From positions 1 through 30,542 of the IMG/VR virus record IMGVR_UViG_3300004369_000088: a DNA stretch of 30,542 nucleotides, one strand, 5' to 3'. Source of the stretch: a virus. A model generated the notes under the pieces. The model did not search any database, was not told the origin of the DNA, and was given only the letters and a program-made list of their open reading frames with translations. The position numbers and the translations under genes are program-made. Positions 1 to 7,814 of this stretch are shown here, one piece after another. Each line of letters begins with the position of its first letter. Positions within the stretch are counted from its first letter, which is position 1.

Positions 1-1251
1 TGACATGTCGTAAACTGTAGGCACTTCATTTAATCTCCCCTGCGTTAGCAAACCAAAATCAGTTAAATCAAAAGTGCTTTCGTTAAGTGTCATCTTTGGT
101 GCGGATAAATGCGAGAAAGTCCACGCTGTCCAATTTATGTTATTAGTATTCATATAATCGGTTAATGGCTGTCCGAAACTATCTCTATCCTTTGCAGCCA
201 ATAAGTAAAACCCACCATCTTCTAAGTCATACCCCCATTCGGATATAAATACTGGTATAGTATCAGATGCGTCGCCAAATTTTCCATCTAATGACGTAAT
301 TTTTGTGTCTAGTGTAGTTGCTGCGACAGGATTTCCGAGATAATCCAATCGTGACCCTCCGGGTAAATGTCCGGGATAGATATGTTCAACATAAACAAGA
401 TTAGTTCCAGTTAATGGAGATGCAGGTACTTCATCAACCTTTTGGCACCACAACGGGGTAGGCACTAATATAATGTTGTCAGGGGCTATTGCTCTTACAT
501 AATCTACCCAACCTTGCACGAAAGGTTTAAAGTCAACCCAATCATTGCCTAAGGCCGTAGACGTAATAGGCTCGTTAAATATCTCAAATAAAACATGCGG
601 CAAATTTTTATATCTGGTAGCCGCAATATCCCAAAACGCTTTTAAACTTGTGTCAACTGATACTGTGTCCCAATTCTCTATAGCATGATAATCTATTATA
701 GAATAAACGCTATTTGTCTCAGCCCACTCAACAATTATATCTACAAAACTACTAAGAAACTCTTCTATTCCATAGTTATCTAAGTACGCCGGGGCGCATG
801 GGACGCGGATTATGTTCATACCCGTGAATTGTCCTAATCCGTCTTCGCAATAGTCTATACCCCAACCATTAGCAAACTCGTTTCCAGCTTCAGGTAAAGA
901 TACTCCTTTTAATTGTATATCAACGCCATTTGCTTTTATTTTATTTCCAACTACCGACAAAGCTGGTAAGGTTGCATTAACTCCTGTATAATCTAAACCA
1001 TTATTTCGAGATGCCGCCCTAGCGATGGTTGCCTGTGCCTCACTCATACCATAAGCTGAAATAGCTTCTTCCGTTATTGGTTCAACAACCCAGTGTTTGC
1101 CTACTTTCTTAGGATTTGAATTATACCAACTAGTTGTCTGCTGAGCGGTTGGGTTAAGGTTCCCATTCTTTCGCCCGACAACAGGAAACCAGTCACCGTT
1201 GAGGTCGGTGGATTTTGCTTGTGCTTCCCCTAAAGTGCGGTATTTGGTCAT
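1..1251 (-). CDS. Glycoside hydrolase family 5 (endoglucanase-like) tail enzyme, C-terminus cut by window edge
   Basis: The open frame runs from ATG at 1251 to the left edge without a stop, giving 417 residues. Residues 1-90 look like a virion-attachment or linker region. From about residue 95 the sequence has a GH5 TIM-barrel signature: Arg149 (NIIRVP), His189 (IIDYH), the acid/base pair Asn226-Glu227 (LFEIFNEP), His290 and Tyr292 (VEHIYPGH), nucleophile Glu338 (PVFISEWG) and Trp377. These are the residues conserved in GH5 retaining beta-glycanases such as cellulases and mannanases, so the enzyme should be active. No signal peptide is seen, as expected for a virion protein. It lies at the end of the fibre region, after a LamG-type lectin gene, which suggests a tail-borne depolymerase. 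The exact glycan cannot be read from sequence. The start follows the previous stop closely, with only a weak G-rich ribosome site. Confidence 0.88.
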   Translation of the reverse strand, partial: MTKYRTLGEAQAKSTDLNGDWFPVVGRKNGNLNPTAQQTTSWYNSNPKKVGKHWVVEPITEEAISAYGMSEAQATIARAASRNNGLDYTGVNATLPALSVVGNKIKANGVDIQLKGVSLPEAGNEFANGWGIDYCEDGLGQFTGMNIIRVPCAPAYLDNYGIEEFLSSFVDIIVEWAETNSVYSIIDYHAIENWDTVSVDTSLKAFWDIAATRYKNLPHVLFEIFNEPITSTALGNDWVDFKPFVQGWVDYVRAIAPDNIILVPTPLWCQKVDEVPASPLTGTNLVYVEHIYPGHLPGGSRLDYLGNPVAATTLDTKITSLDGKFGDASDTIPVFISEWGYDLEDGGFYLLAAKDRDSFGQPLTDYMNTNNINWTAWTFSHLSAPKMTLNESTFDLTDFGLLTQGRLNEVPTVYDMS

Positions 1252-1256
1252 TTCAA

Positions 1257-2075
1257 TTACAACCCCCATTTATTTGTTAAAAGATTTTCGACAAGTGCTT
1301 TTTCCTGTGCTGTTAACGGCCTGTTATATAAAACAACTTCAGCTATATTTCCACTAAGATAATATTCCCCCCCGCTACTATCCCTATTTCTACCTAAGTT
1401 GACTCCGTCTAACGAAGCCACATCGGAGAATGAGACTCTGTTAACATCGCCATTAACCTTTACACCGTCCACTGATATAACTGATTTATCGCCATCCCCG
1501 TCCGCTGTGTCCGATGTTTGATAAGTATATAAAAATGGATTCGCAGATGTATAAGCCCCAAGAAACTCTTGTCCAACCGCATATAAACCCGTGCCATTAT
1601 TTCTAGATAAAAGACCTATTGTACTAGAAAGTGTTTGATGTGCATGTTCCGAGCTAGGGTCTCCAGTATCACCAGCACTGAAAAATGTATGTCTGGCTGT
1701 AGAGTTTGTTTTGCCAACGATAAACAACGTGTATTCACTGTTCGCCTGTAGTGTTGCCAGCATACTATCCACAGTCATAAAATCACTAACACCATCAAAC
1801 GTTATTACATTTTTTCCGTTTATAGTATCACTACCTGTTATTGGTTGGTCGCTCCCTACGCCTTGTATAGCATGGTTACCACTTGAAGACTTATCGTCCC
1901 ATTGAGATACAAGCCCGGCAAGTTGGGTTATGGTTGATGCGTCAAAGGCATCTAGCCATAGATTTACACTATCCATATACGGCATCGACACTAAACCTGA
2001 ATAGGTAAACGATGCAGGGAGTTTCTTTATATTCCTTACATCCCTATTTTGATGCGCTGCTGGTATTCTGACCAT
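1257..2075 (-). CDS. LamG / concanavalin A-like lectin-fold virion protein
   Basis: This 272-residue protein has one laminin-G-3-type jelly-roll domain from about residue 35 to the end. It opens with a Trp/Asp-rich strand (LWLDAFDA), has the FDGVSDFM strand in the middle and closes with GNIAEVVLYNRPL...KWGL, the usual ending of this family. Such domains usually bind carbohydrate and are not catalytic. It lies directly upstream of the GH5 enzyme (stop 1257, next start 1251), so it is likely a co-produced spike or fibre component that holds the enzyme on its substrate. A related domain is fused to the L-like tail protein at 12435-14129. The ATG at 2075 has AGGAGG only two bases upstream, so a start at a nearby downstream Met is possible. 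Confidence 0.8.
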   Translation of the reverse strand: MVRIPAAHQNRDVRNIKKLPASFTYSGLVSMPYMDSVNLWLDAFDASTITQLAGLVSQWDDKSSSGNHAIQGVGSDQPITGSDTINGKNVITFDGVSDFMTVDSMLATLQANSEYTLFIVGKTNSTARHTFFSAGDTGDPSSEHAHQTLSSTIGLLSRNNGTGLYAVGQEFLGAYTSANPFLYTYQTSDTADGDGDKSVISVDGVKVNGDVNRVSFSDVASLDGVNLGRNRDSSGGEYYLSGNIAEVVLYNRPLTAQEKALVENLLTNKWGL

Positions 2076-2081
2076 AACCTC

Positions 2082-2681
2082 CTATACCCACCAATAAGTT
2101 AGAACATCTGTAGCCCCAAAACCTACAGCGGTTACGCTAGTCGCAGCGGGAAATATAAGAGACTGTAGACTACCTAAATACACACCACCATCCCCAGACG
2201 CATCACTGGCCACAGGAAACTCAGTCATGGTCATACCGTCAATCGTATGAGTACCTGTACCTGCGTCGGATATGGCTATTTCCGTACCCGCTAGGGCATT
2301 AACCTTTGTCGTAGCTAACTGAAAAACATCCGGGTCTGTAGCATCTGCGATTACGTAGTAGTCTGTAGCGGCACTTAGTCCAGTAGGTAGTGCTGTCGTT
2401 GTGGTCAGCTGGTAAGGCCCGTCTCCTGTTTCGTATTCATGCGCTACTCTGGTTAAATTATTATTGGCGAAATCCGCTGCTGTAACAACCAATGCAGCAA
2501 AGTTACCAACCTTAATCCGGAAAGAACCCTGATCTACCATTACTACGAGACTATTAGCACTGCCCGATTTACCTGTAGGGCGTATTAGCTGTGTGGGTGT
2601 TAAACCTACACAGTAGTATATGTCACCACTCAAAGGTAGTGCACCTAGTTTTTCTGGTCCGAGTGGTGTTTGTCCGCGCAT
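2082..2681 (-). CDS. Virion structural protein, probable fibre/baseplate component
   Basis: A 199-residue protein of short beta strands with no membrane segment or signal peptide. Residues of about 85-150 form a module with a YYVIADATDPDVFQLATT...GTGTHTI pattern that recurs in many phage structural proteins. The start has AGAGGA seven bases upstream. It lies between a fibre-adaptor-like gene and a LamG-like gene, so it is probably part of the host-contact apparatus. No enzymatic motif is visible and I cannot name a specific family. Confidence 0.65.
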   Translation of the reverse strand: MRGQTPLGPEKLGALPLSGDIYYCVGLTPTQLIRPTGKSGSANSLVVMVDQGSFRIKVGNFAALVVTAADFANNNLTRVAHEYETGDGPYQLTTTTALPTGLSAATDYYVIADATDPDVFQLATTKVNALAGTEIAISDAGTGTHTIDGMTMTEFPVASDASGDGGVYLGSLQSLIFPAATSVTAVGFGATDVLTYWWV

Positions 2682-2698
2682 ACTGGTATCCTCTTATA

Positions 2699-2986
2699 TT
2701 AATTTGTTACTATCTCTATCCAAAAGGAGGACTGTTTTATCCTACCTGCGGCAGTTGTAATCGTATTGGTTAATTTGTACCTATTCTTATTAGTACCGCC
2801 TTCCACCCACGCCGTAGCTGTTGTGGTAGTATTAGATACAGCAGGGGATGAAGATATTGTCAGCCCTGTGTCAACCGCCCAAACACTGCTGGCGATTGTG
2901 TCAACCCCTAACCAAGTGGCCCAATTGACTGTGTAATCAAGCTTCTCGTCAGGGTCTTTTCTTTTTATAGGTATTTCATCAGCCAT
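2699..2986 (-). CDS. Fibre-tail adaptor-like small virion protein
   Basis: 95 residues starting MADEIPIKRK. An in-frame TTG at 3004 would add six residues, but the ATG at 2986 is the more natural start. The pattern DYTVNWATWLG.DTI..S.W, then a Thr-rich loop, then NTITTAAGRI...FWIEI matches a widespread short phage protein often annotated as a phage fibre-tail adaptor. It has an all-beta, Ig-like composition. It sits among fibre genes. A copy of the dispersed GCAAACG-type palindrome lies just upstream at 3000-3013, with an AT-rich stretch before it. Confidence 0.7.
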   Translation of the reverse strand: MADEIPIKRKDPDEKLDYTVNWATWLGVDTIASSVWAVDTGLTISSSPAVSNTTTTATAWVEGGTNKNRYKLTNTITTAAGRIKQSSFWIEIVTN

Positions 2987-2999
2987 ATTACGTATTCCG

Positions 3000-3013
3000 T
3001 GCAATCGTTTGCA
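3000..3013. repeat. Dispersed palindrome copy 1 (TGCAATCGTTTGCA)
   Basis: One mismatch from the perfect palindrome TGCAAACGTTTGCA. It lies in the short gap upstream of the adaptor-like gene, about 36 bases beyond the start that would follow a TATAAT at 3050-3055. It is one of eight copies in the window. Confidence 0.8.
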
Positions 3014-3090
3014 AGTGTTAATCCTATAGCACCCTACCCTCCCGCCATTATTATATATTATTACGGGAATGTCCAGTGCAAATTATTATA

Positions 3091-3738
3091 TTAGTCTTGG
3101 TCTATAAATAGACTTATAGTAAACACTTCCGCGCTATAAGGCACATAAGCATTTCTAGCAACTAATACCCCGTATAAATTAGCGTCAGCAGCACATACAA
3201 AAGGTATATCAAGTACCCCCGCATTTAATACAAGATTACCTCCTGCATCCGCCGTAGCATCACCTACCTTTGCAGTGCCAGAACCAAACTCTATAATAGC
3301 TACGGGAAACTCGGTATCACTCGGAGTAAACAGCGCATTATCAAAACCTGCTGCTGCGGGTGCCGCATCGAACAGCCATAATTCACACTGTAGAGGTATA
3401 GCAGCGTTAGCGTTATCATATATAAACGCGCCTTTTATCGTACCAGCCCCACCCGTGACCCTAGCGCAAGAAGGGAAAGTCCATGCAGTACCCGATGCAT
3501 CATTTTCATTAATAACCTCACCTGCCACATAAGCTGTGGTATTCGCTGGCCTTGTTTTAGCCGTGGTCACTTTTACACGAGAGCCATTAGTTACAGGCAA
3601 TGGTGAAGTAGGTAACACGTCTGTGGCAGCCCCACTCGCCCCATATGCTAATTTTACGATCTGGTACTGTACACCACCCACATCGTCGGTTCTTATAGTC
3701 TTTCCCGTACCCGGGGTTACATCTACGTCATCAGCCAT
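3091..3738 (-). CDS. Virion structural protein of unknown role
   Basis: 215 residues. The N terminus (VTPGTGKTIRTDDVGGVQYQIVKL) is a motif shared by many phage structural proteins. The rest is beta-rich and Ala/Gly-rich, with no catalytic motif, membrane segment or signal peptide. The ribosome site is strong (TTTAGGAG, nine bases before the ATG). It is located directly after the lysis genes and before the fibre-adaptor-like gene, so it is probably a decoration, fibre or baseplate component. The assignment as virion protein rests on context and the N-terminal motif only. Confidence 0.65.
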   Translation of the reverse strand: MADDVDVTPGTGKTIRTDDVGGVQYQIVKLAYGASGAATDVLPTSPLPVTNGSRVKVTTAKTRPANTTAYVAGEVINENDASGTAWTFPSCARVTGGAGTIKGAFIYDNANAAIPLQCELWLFDAAPAAAGFDNALFTPSDTEFPVAIIEFGSGTAKVGDATADAGGNLVLNAGVLDIPFVCAADANLYGVLVARNAYVPYSAEVFTISLFIDQD

Positions 3739-3749
3739 TTAAACTTCTC

Positions 3750-4286
3750 CTAAATTATTTTATTTTCTACTTTAGCAACTTTTTCTTTACCCCTAAACCA
3801 CGAAGTCACACCCATTATAGCACCCCAGGCCATCATAACTTCGGGTGGCATACTCACTGAAGCCAGAGGAGGAGGCGGTACATTAAACCAAGGAAACACG
3901 AGAGAATTAACGATAGCGGGTAGGCCATAGTTGCAAAATAATGTAAGCCCGAAAGCCAGTCCGTTAAGGGGCCGCCAACTCCACTGTAACCAGTGCTCAC
4001 TTTTACTTTCTGCGCGCATAGTTCTGTTTACTGATTCTATCCTAGCAGTCTCGTTATCCATGACTATCTTTTGTAGAGCGGTCTGATTATCCATCTGGTA
4101 TTTTTTCAGCTCTACTATCTGTTCGCTTGTTGCACGCCCGAGTGCTTCGTCTACGCCCTCGGGCGTATTATCGCATCCTAGTATATCCGCTACTATTCCG
4201 GCTATAGCCGTTCCTCCCGGAATAGTACTGCTCAATAAATTAAGACCGTGCTTAGCTAATTTCTTTCCTACCTTATCCCAATCCAT
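3750..4286 (-). CDS. Holin, GTA-type 3TM family
   Basis: 178 residues. The segment around residues 86-107 (VNRTMRAESKSEHWLQWSWR) is the hallmark of the '3TM holin for gene-transfer-agent release' family. Hydrophobic segments lie at about residues 15-36, 108-130 and 149-164, and the C terminus is charged (FRGKEKVAKVENK). This fits a pore-forming inner-membrane protein that lets the endolysin reach the periplasm. It follows the endolysin gene with a one-base gap and has GGAG eight bases before its ATG, so the two are co-expressed. Confidence 0.8.
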   Translation of the reverse strand: MDWDKVGKKLAKHGLNLLSSTIPGGTAIAGIVADILGCDNTPEGVDEALGRATSEQIVELKKYQMDNQTALQKIVMDNETARIESVNRTMRAESKSEHWLQWSWRPLNGLAFGLTLFCNYGLPAIVNSLVFPWFNVPPPPLASVSMPPEVMMAWGAIMGVTSWFRGKEKVAKVENKII

Positions 4287-4287
4287 A

Positions 4288-4716
4288 TTAAATTCTCCTC
4301 TCTAAATGGCAAATATCGTGAAGTCTTTGGTCGGTGGTGTCAAAGTCACCGTCCCAATCCGCTCCGCATCTCACAGGTGTACCCAATAAAGCTGCCGTTG
4401 CCATAAATATACCCACCGCCATATAATAACCCGGCTTATCTTTCTCTTCATAGGTCGGTTTACCATTAACATAAAGTATAAAGTCAAAGGCATCAGAATA
4501 TTCTCTTAGAGGTGCTTCTATATTGTGTTTACTGTTAGGCCACCGTACCCTGCTCGTGCCCGCAAAAAACGCAGCGTCTTGCGCTTCCTTATCCCTTGCA
4601 CCACACGTAATCCCAAAATCAAATAACTGAAGGTCCATAACCTTCGTTGCAATCGTTTGCAGGTTCGGGTGGCATGTTGCCAAATTAGCCAGAGAGCGTT
4701 TACCTAGTACGAACAT
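4288..4716 (-). CDS. Endolysin, M15-family L,D-/D,D-peptidase
   Basis: 142 residues. Zinc-site residues are visible: Ser62-x-His64 (SKH), Asp78 in the A-x-D element (SDAFDF) and His137 in DICHLE. The stretch RCGADWDGDFDTTDQRLHDICHLE is typical of phage M15C peptidases such as L-alanyl-D-glutamate endopeptidases. It should cut peptide cross-links or stems in peptidoglycan at lysis. No signal peptide is evident, so export depends on the holin encoded next. The ribosome site AAAGGGG is well placed. A copy of the dispersed palindrome lies inside the gene at residues LQTIAT. Confidence 0.88.
   Translation of the reverse strand: MFVLGKRSLANLATCHPNLQTIATKVMDLQLFDFGITCGARDKEAQDAAFFAGTSRVRWPNSKHNIEAPLREYSDAFDFILYVNGKPTYEEKDKPGYYMAVGIFMATAALLGTPVRCGADWDGDFDTTDQRLHDICHLERRI
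4648..4661. repeat. Dispersed palindrome copy 2 (TGCAATCGTTTGCA)
   Basis: Inside the endolysin gene, where it encodes L-Q-T-I-A. It is identical to copy 1 and one base from the perfect palindrome. Confidence 0.8.
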
Positions 4717-4717
4717 A

Positions 4718-5050
4718 TCAATCCCCTTTATTATTATTGTTAGAGCTTTTTATAAGTAGATTAAGAAAATTATCTAGTCTATTATTTATATTAGTAATAC
4801 CTGTTTCCACACGTTCAGCGTGGTTTACTAAATCCTCCCTGCGGGCGAATGTATCCTTCATCTCAGTTATATGAGCATACACGTCTTTTAGCTTTTGTCC
4901 ATCATCTGCACGATGAAGCAACATTTCAGTATTTAATTCTGTACGAACATTTTCGATTTTGATTAGTAAAAACTTAATAATACCCCAAAGTGAACCTACC
5001 AAGGTCAGAAAAAAGGCGGCAATAGATAGTAAAGTGGGTAAGTCGTACAT
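4718..5050 (-). CDS. Small membrane protein with coiled coil, probable lysis accessory (holin/antiholin-like)
   Basis: 110 residues. One N-terminal transmembrane helix spans about residues 7-30 (LLSIAAFFLTLVGSLWGIIKFLL). A charged, heptad-like helical region follows (about 33-100) and the tail is Asn-rich. This layout resembles XhlA-like or i-spanin-like lysis accessory proteins. The gene directly precedes the endolysin (stop 4718, next start 4716) and has AAGGAG six bases before its ATG. No family-specific motif was recognised, so the lysis role rests on topology and position. Confidence 0.6.
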   Translation of the reverse strand: MYDLPTLLSIAAFFLTLVGSLWGIIKFLLIKIENVRTELNTEMLLHRADDGQKLKDVYAHITEMKDTFARREDLVNHAERVETGITNINNRLDNFLNLLIKSSNNNNKGD

Positions 5051-5051
5051 G

Positions 5052-5411
5052 TCAAGCTCCTTGTGTTGTTGGTTTAGGAATCGCTACTTTAATAGCCGCA
5101 CATTTATCGTACCAAATCTGTTCTAAAGGAGATAATACCTCCCCCGCCTCGATTCGTTTAGTGACTACCTCGAAGTACATCTCAGCAAACTGCCCGAAAT
5201 CGGGGTAAGCCAATCGTCTAGGTTTAACATGCGCTGTTAATTTGCGCTTTCTCACCATCTCCAAGTGCTGATCTTCGTGGTCGGCGGGTAGCTCCAGTAC
5301 TTTGGGGTTGGGTACGGATTGTACGAAGTTGGTGTCGGCTGTAACTCGTAGACGCTCAAATTCAGCACGCTGTTCTTTCGTCAATTCCTTTGTTAGTGCT
5401 TCTTCAGTCAT
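5052..5411 (-). CDS. Hypothetical phage protein ahead of lysis genes
   Basis: 119 residues if translation begins at ATG 5411 (MTEEALTKELTK), which has TAAGGT eight bases upstream and lies just after the previous stop at 5434. An in-frame ATG at 5450 would add 13 residues but lacks a ribosome site and would overlap the upstream gene. The protein is soluble, charged and mostly helical, with a Pro/Leu patch (VPNPKVLELP) and a C-terminal helix containing FAEMYFEVV. I do not recognise a family. Position suggests a tail-fibre chaperone or an accessory protein. Confidence 0.6.
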   Translation of the reverse strand: MTEEALTKELTKEQRAEFERLRVTADTNFVQSVPNPKVLELPADHEDQHLEMVRKRKLTAHVKPRRLAYPDFGQFAEMYFEVVTKRIEAGEVLSPLEQIWYDKCAAIKVAIPKPTTQGA

Positions 5412-5433
5412 TTTTAATACCTTATTTTTATAT

Positions 5434-6444
5434 TTAACCAACTCGTCCATAAGTAGCTAAGGTGCCCCCATCAATGTTACCGGAACTACATACGATACCT
5501 ACCAACAGAACAGCGGTGGCTGTATCTATACCTCCGAAGAAAGTACCTCCCTCCATTCTACCTGACGCTGCATCTCTATAGGTGAAATGTCCATCATATT
5601 CAAGATAATTCGTAGCGTCAGAAGGATGGTAAAAGTTTATAACAAAATTACATGCTTCTGTAGTCGCATTACCTAAGTTGTTTATAATAGGAACGTTGGC
5701 AGCTGATGTACTAGCTGCGGCAGAATAAGATGTGCTACCATCCGTCTTAGTCTCTATATGGTAGGAGTACCCTGCTGATTCAAAACTAGTGCCGTTTGTA
5801 CTTACTCGCATGTCGATGTTTACACCATCCGTCGCTACCTCGATTCCCGTGCCTACGAAGGTAACTATACCCCACCCCGTACCTACGGTAAGTGCTTGGT
5901 TGGTAGCGGGAGTAGATGACATATCTACCGCAGCTAATAAATGACCAAAATCCCCTCCGTGTGCGGCGAAGGCAGGTGCTGCACCCGTTGTAGGTATGGT
6001 CAGGGCCTGTCTTGTGGTACCTGCGGGTATTACGTAAGGAGCACCTGCTGTTGTATAACCTAGTACGTCCCCTATGGCCTGAGGTTTAAGTATTAAACCA
6101 GAAGCTGACCTAGATAGGAATACTTCATCTGCTTTTACCCGTAAGGCTGACACGTTATACTCTAGTCCCGGGTTCGTGTCCAACGTCAACGCCGGAGATA
6201 TTGTGAACGTATGAGCGTTGGAATCTACAATGAAAAATTCTAAATCGTTTGCGCCATCGTAAAAATATACCGTCCATATCGGGTCGGCTGTATCATCTAC
6301 CCACATACTGCACGCCACGACAGAAGCGGGACGACTAGGCCCTCTATTCATACTATTAAAAGCAGCAAAGACGTTATTTATCTCTGCTCTCATGGCTAGA
6401 CCCGAAGGATTTGCCGCTATACTAACGTCAGTTACTTGAGACAT
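5434..6444 (-). CDS. Tail fibre protein (second of tandem pair)
   Basis: 336 residues. The first 80 or so align by eye with those of the upstream gene product: both begin MSQ.TD, then GLA.R.E.N, then WVDD...W.IY.FDG..D. A second shared element is TNPGLEY/F...L..K at about residues 92-110. This indicates a duplicated attachment domain with diverged tips. The C-terminal part (about residues 180-336) is beta-rich, with Cys and Asn repeats and no enzymatic motif. It is probably a fibre or receptor-binding protein attached at the same virion site as its paralogue. Confidence 0.72.
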   Translation of the reverse strand: MSQVTDVSIAANPSGLAMRAEINNVFAAFNSMNRGPSRPASVVACSMWVDDTADPIWTVYFYDGANDLEFFIVDSNAHTFTISPALTLDTNPGLEYNVSALRVKADEVFLSRSASGLILKPQAIGDVLGYTTAGAPYVIPAGTTRQALTIPTTGAAPAFAAHGGDFGHLLAAVDMSSTPATNQALTVGTGWGIVTFVGTGIEVATDGVNIDMRVSTNGTSFESAGYSYHIETKTDGSTSYSAAASTSAANVPIINNLGNATTEACNFVINFYHPSDATNYLEYDGHFTYRDAASGRMEGGTFFGGIDTATAVLLVGIVCSSGNIDGGTLATYGRVG

Positions 6445-6451
6445 ATATCAC

Positions 6452-7759
6452 CTAAAAACTTATAATTACAACAAAACCATTTTTACCTGCGATACCCGCT
6501 ACTCCCCCTGCCGCTCCACCTGCACCACCACTACCCACAGAATAAGCTAAAGTAGCACCTACTGTCTGGGATGTGTACACCTGAGCAGATAAACCACCTT
6601 GACCACCGTTCCCACCTATTACGTTATTACCACTACCTTGATACTGAATACCCGCACCTCCACCGTTACCGCCGCCGCCAGACATATTTAGTGCACCCCC
6701 GCTGCCTGTACCGTCTGCCTGCTTGGATAAGTTATTTATACCTCCCTGTATGCCCCCAATACCTCCAGATGCCGACTGAGAACCAAAAGAACTGCTCCCT
6801 CCATTAGTGCCCGGATTAGTCTGAGCGGCAGAGCCACCCCCACCGGCACCCCCTACGATTACTATAAAGTTTGCGCTTAGAATTGTGAAATTACCCGAGC
6901 CGCTTGTGTAGACCGTCATGGCCGATGGCCCTTTAGCTATGTTCGCTGCAATGTTCGCGTAATCTGCCATTATACCTGCACCACTTAATGACAATCCCGC
7001 ACCCACTTTTGCCAATAACTTACCCGAACTAAATTCTAGGCCCGGGTTCGTTCCTATGTCCACTGACAATCTACGCGCCTCGTTACCCCCTCCGTTTAAG
7101 GTAGCCATAGCGATACCATCACCTATAACGATCTTATCTTCTACAAACCCCGGGGTTGTATCATCCGCAGATACCTTCATATTTCCCGCATCCGAAAATA
7201 CTACCGCTTTAAATGCGGTACCTGTACAGTGCACAAAAGCTGTATCGTTTAAGTTTCTAAGAACTAACGTAGTATCCCCATTTATTAACTCACCACCAGC
7301 AGGGTCTATCGTTATCGTATTCGCTGTAGCATCATTTTTAGTAATAATAGCATACCAACCTAACCCTAGCGTAGCCGCTGCTGTTAAATTCGAGGTAAAG
7401 CTCGCAGTGGTCGCATCACAGAATATCCCCTTACCTGCATGGGTACCATCCAACGTGTGCGTGGCAGCCTTGTCCACCGTGGCGTTTAAAAAGGATATAA
7501 GGGACGTTCCGGAAGGCACAAAGGTATTCGCGGAAATATTAACTACACCTATTGCTATATCGTCCGTGCCATCAAATAAATAAATTGTCCATACAGGTGC
7601 GGACGAATCATCAACCCACAACATACCACCTACAGCATACGTAGGGCGCACGTTACCTGTGTGGTTAGAGCCTATGGCAGTCAGTATACTATTTAATTCG
7701 GTTCTCTGTGCAAGACCCGTTATTGCTGCTGCTAATGTTATATCTGTTGACTGTGACAT
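6452..7759 (-). CDS. Tail fibre / glycine-rich adhesin (first of tandem pair)
   Basis: 435 residues. The N-terminal region of about 80 residues is shared with the next gene product and probably attaches the protein to the tail. A middle beta region (about 90-290) follows. The last 130 residues are strongly glycine-rich, with many GG, GGxGG and GGGG runs, ending GKNGFVVIISF. This kind of C-terminus occurs in phage fibre tips, including polyglycine-sandwich adhesins such as T-even gp38 types, where the loops between Gly runs contact the receptor. The gene follows the J-like gene in the usual position for side or tip fibres. Confidence 0.75.
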   Translation of the reverse strand: MSQSTDITLAAAITGLAQRTELNSILTAIGSNHTGNVRPTYAVGGMLWVDDSSAPVWTIYLFDGTDDIAIGVVNISANTFVPSGTSLISFLNATVDKAATHTLDGTHAGKGIFCDATTASFTSNLTAAATLGLGWYAIITKNDATANTITIDPAGGELINGDTTLVLRNLNDTAFVHCTGTAFKAVVFSDAGNMKVSADDTTPGFVEDKIVIGDGIAMATLNGGGNEARRLSVDIGTNPGLEFSSGKLLAKVGAGLSLSGAGIMADYANIAANIAKGPSAMTVYTSGSGNFTILSANFIVIVGGAGGGGSAAQTNPGTNGGSSSFGSQSASGGIGGIQGGINNLSKQADGTGSGGALNMSGGGGNGGGAGIQYQGSGNNVIGGNGGQGGLSAQVYTSQTVGATLAYSVGSGGAGGAAGGVAGIAGKNGFVVIISF

Positions 7760-7814
7760 GCCCTAAATCCCTAAATTTATATTACTATACATCATAAAAT
7801 TGAAAATTAAACAC

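Noticed and set aside
871-884. GCAAACTCGTTTCC near the left end
   Set aside because: Wrong spacing and a broken second half-site.
3040-3068. Hairpin CCCG...CGGG around an AT-rich mirror sequence, possible terminator or promoter
   Set aside because: Only a 4-bp outer stem with a non-complementary interior and no T-run. The TATAAT at 3050-3055 lacks a correctly spaced -35, so it is mentioned only as context.
7760-7814. AT-rich gap with TATAGT before the fibre genes, a possible promoter
   Set aside because: No acceptable -35 at 16-18 bases, so AT-richness alone is not enough.
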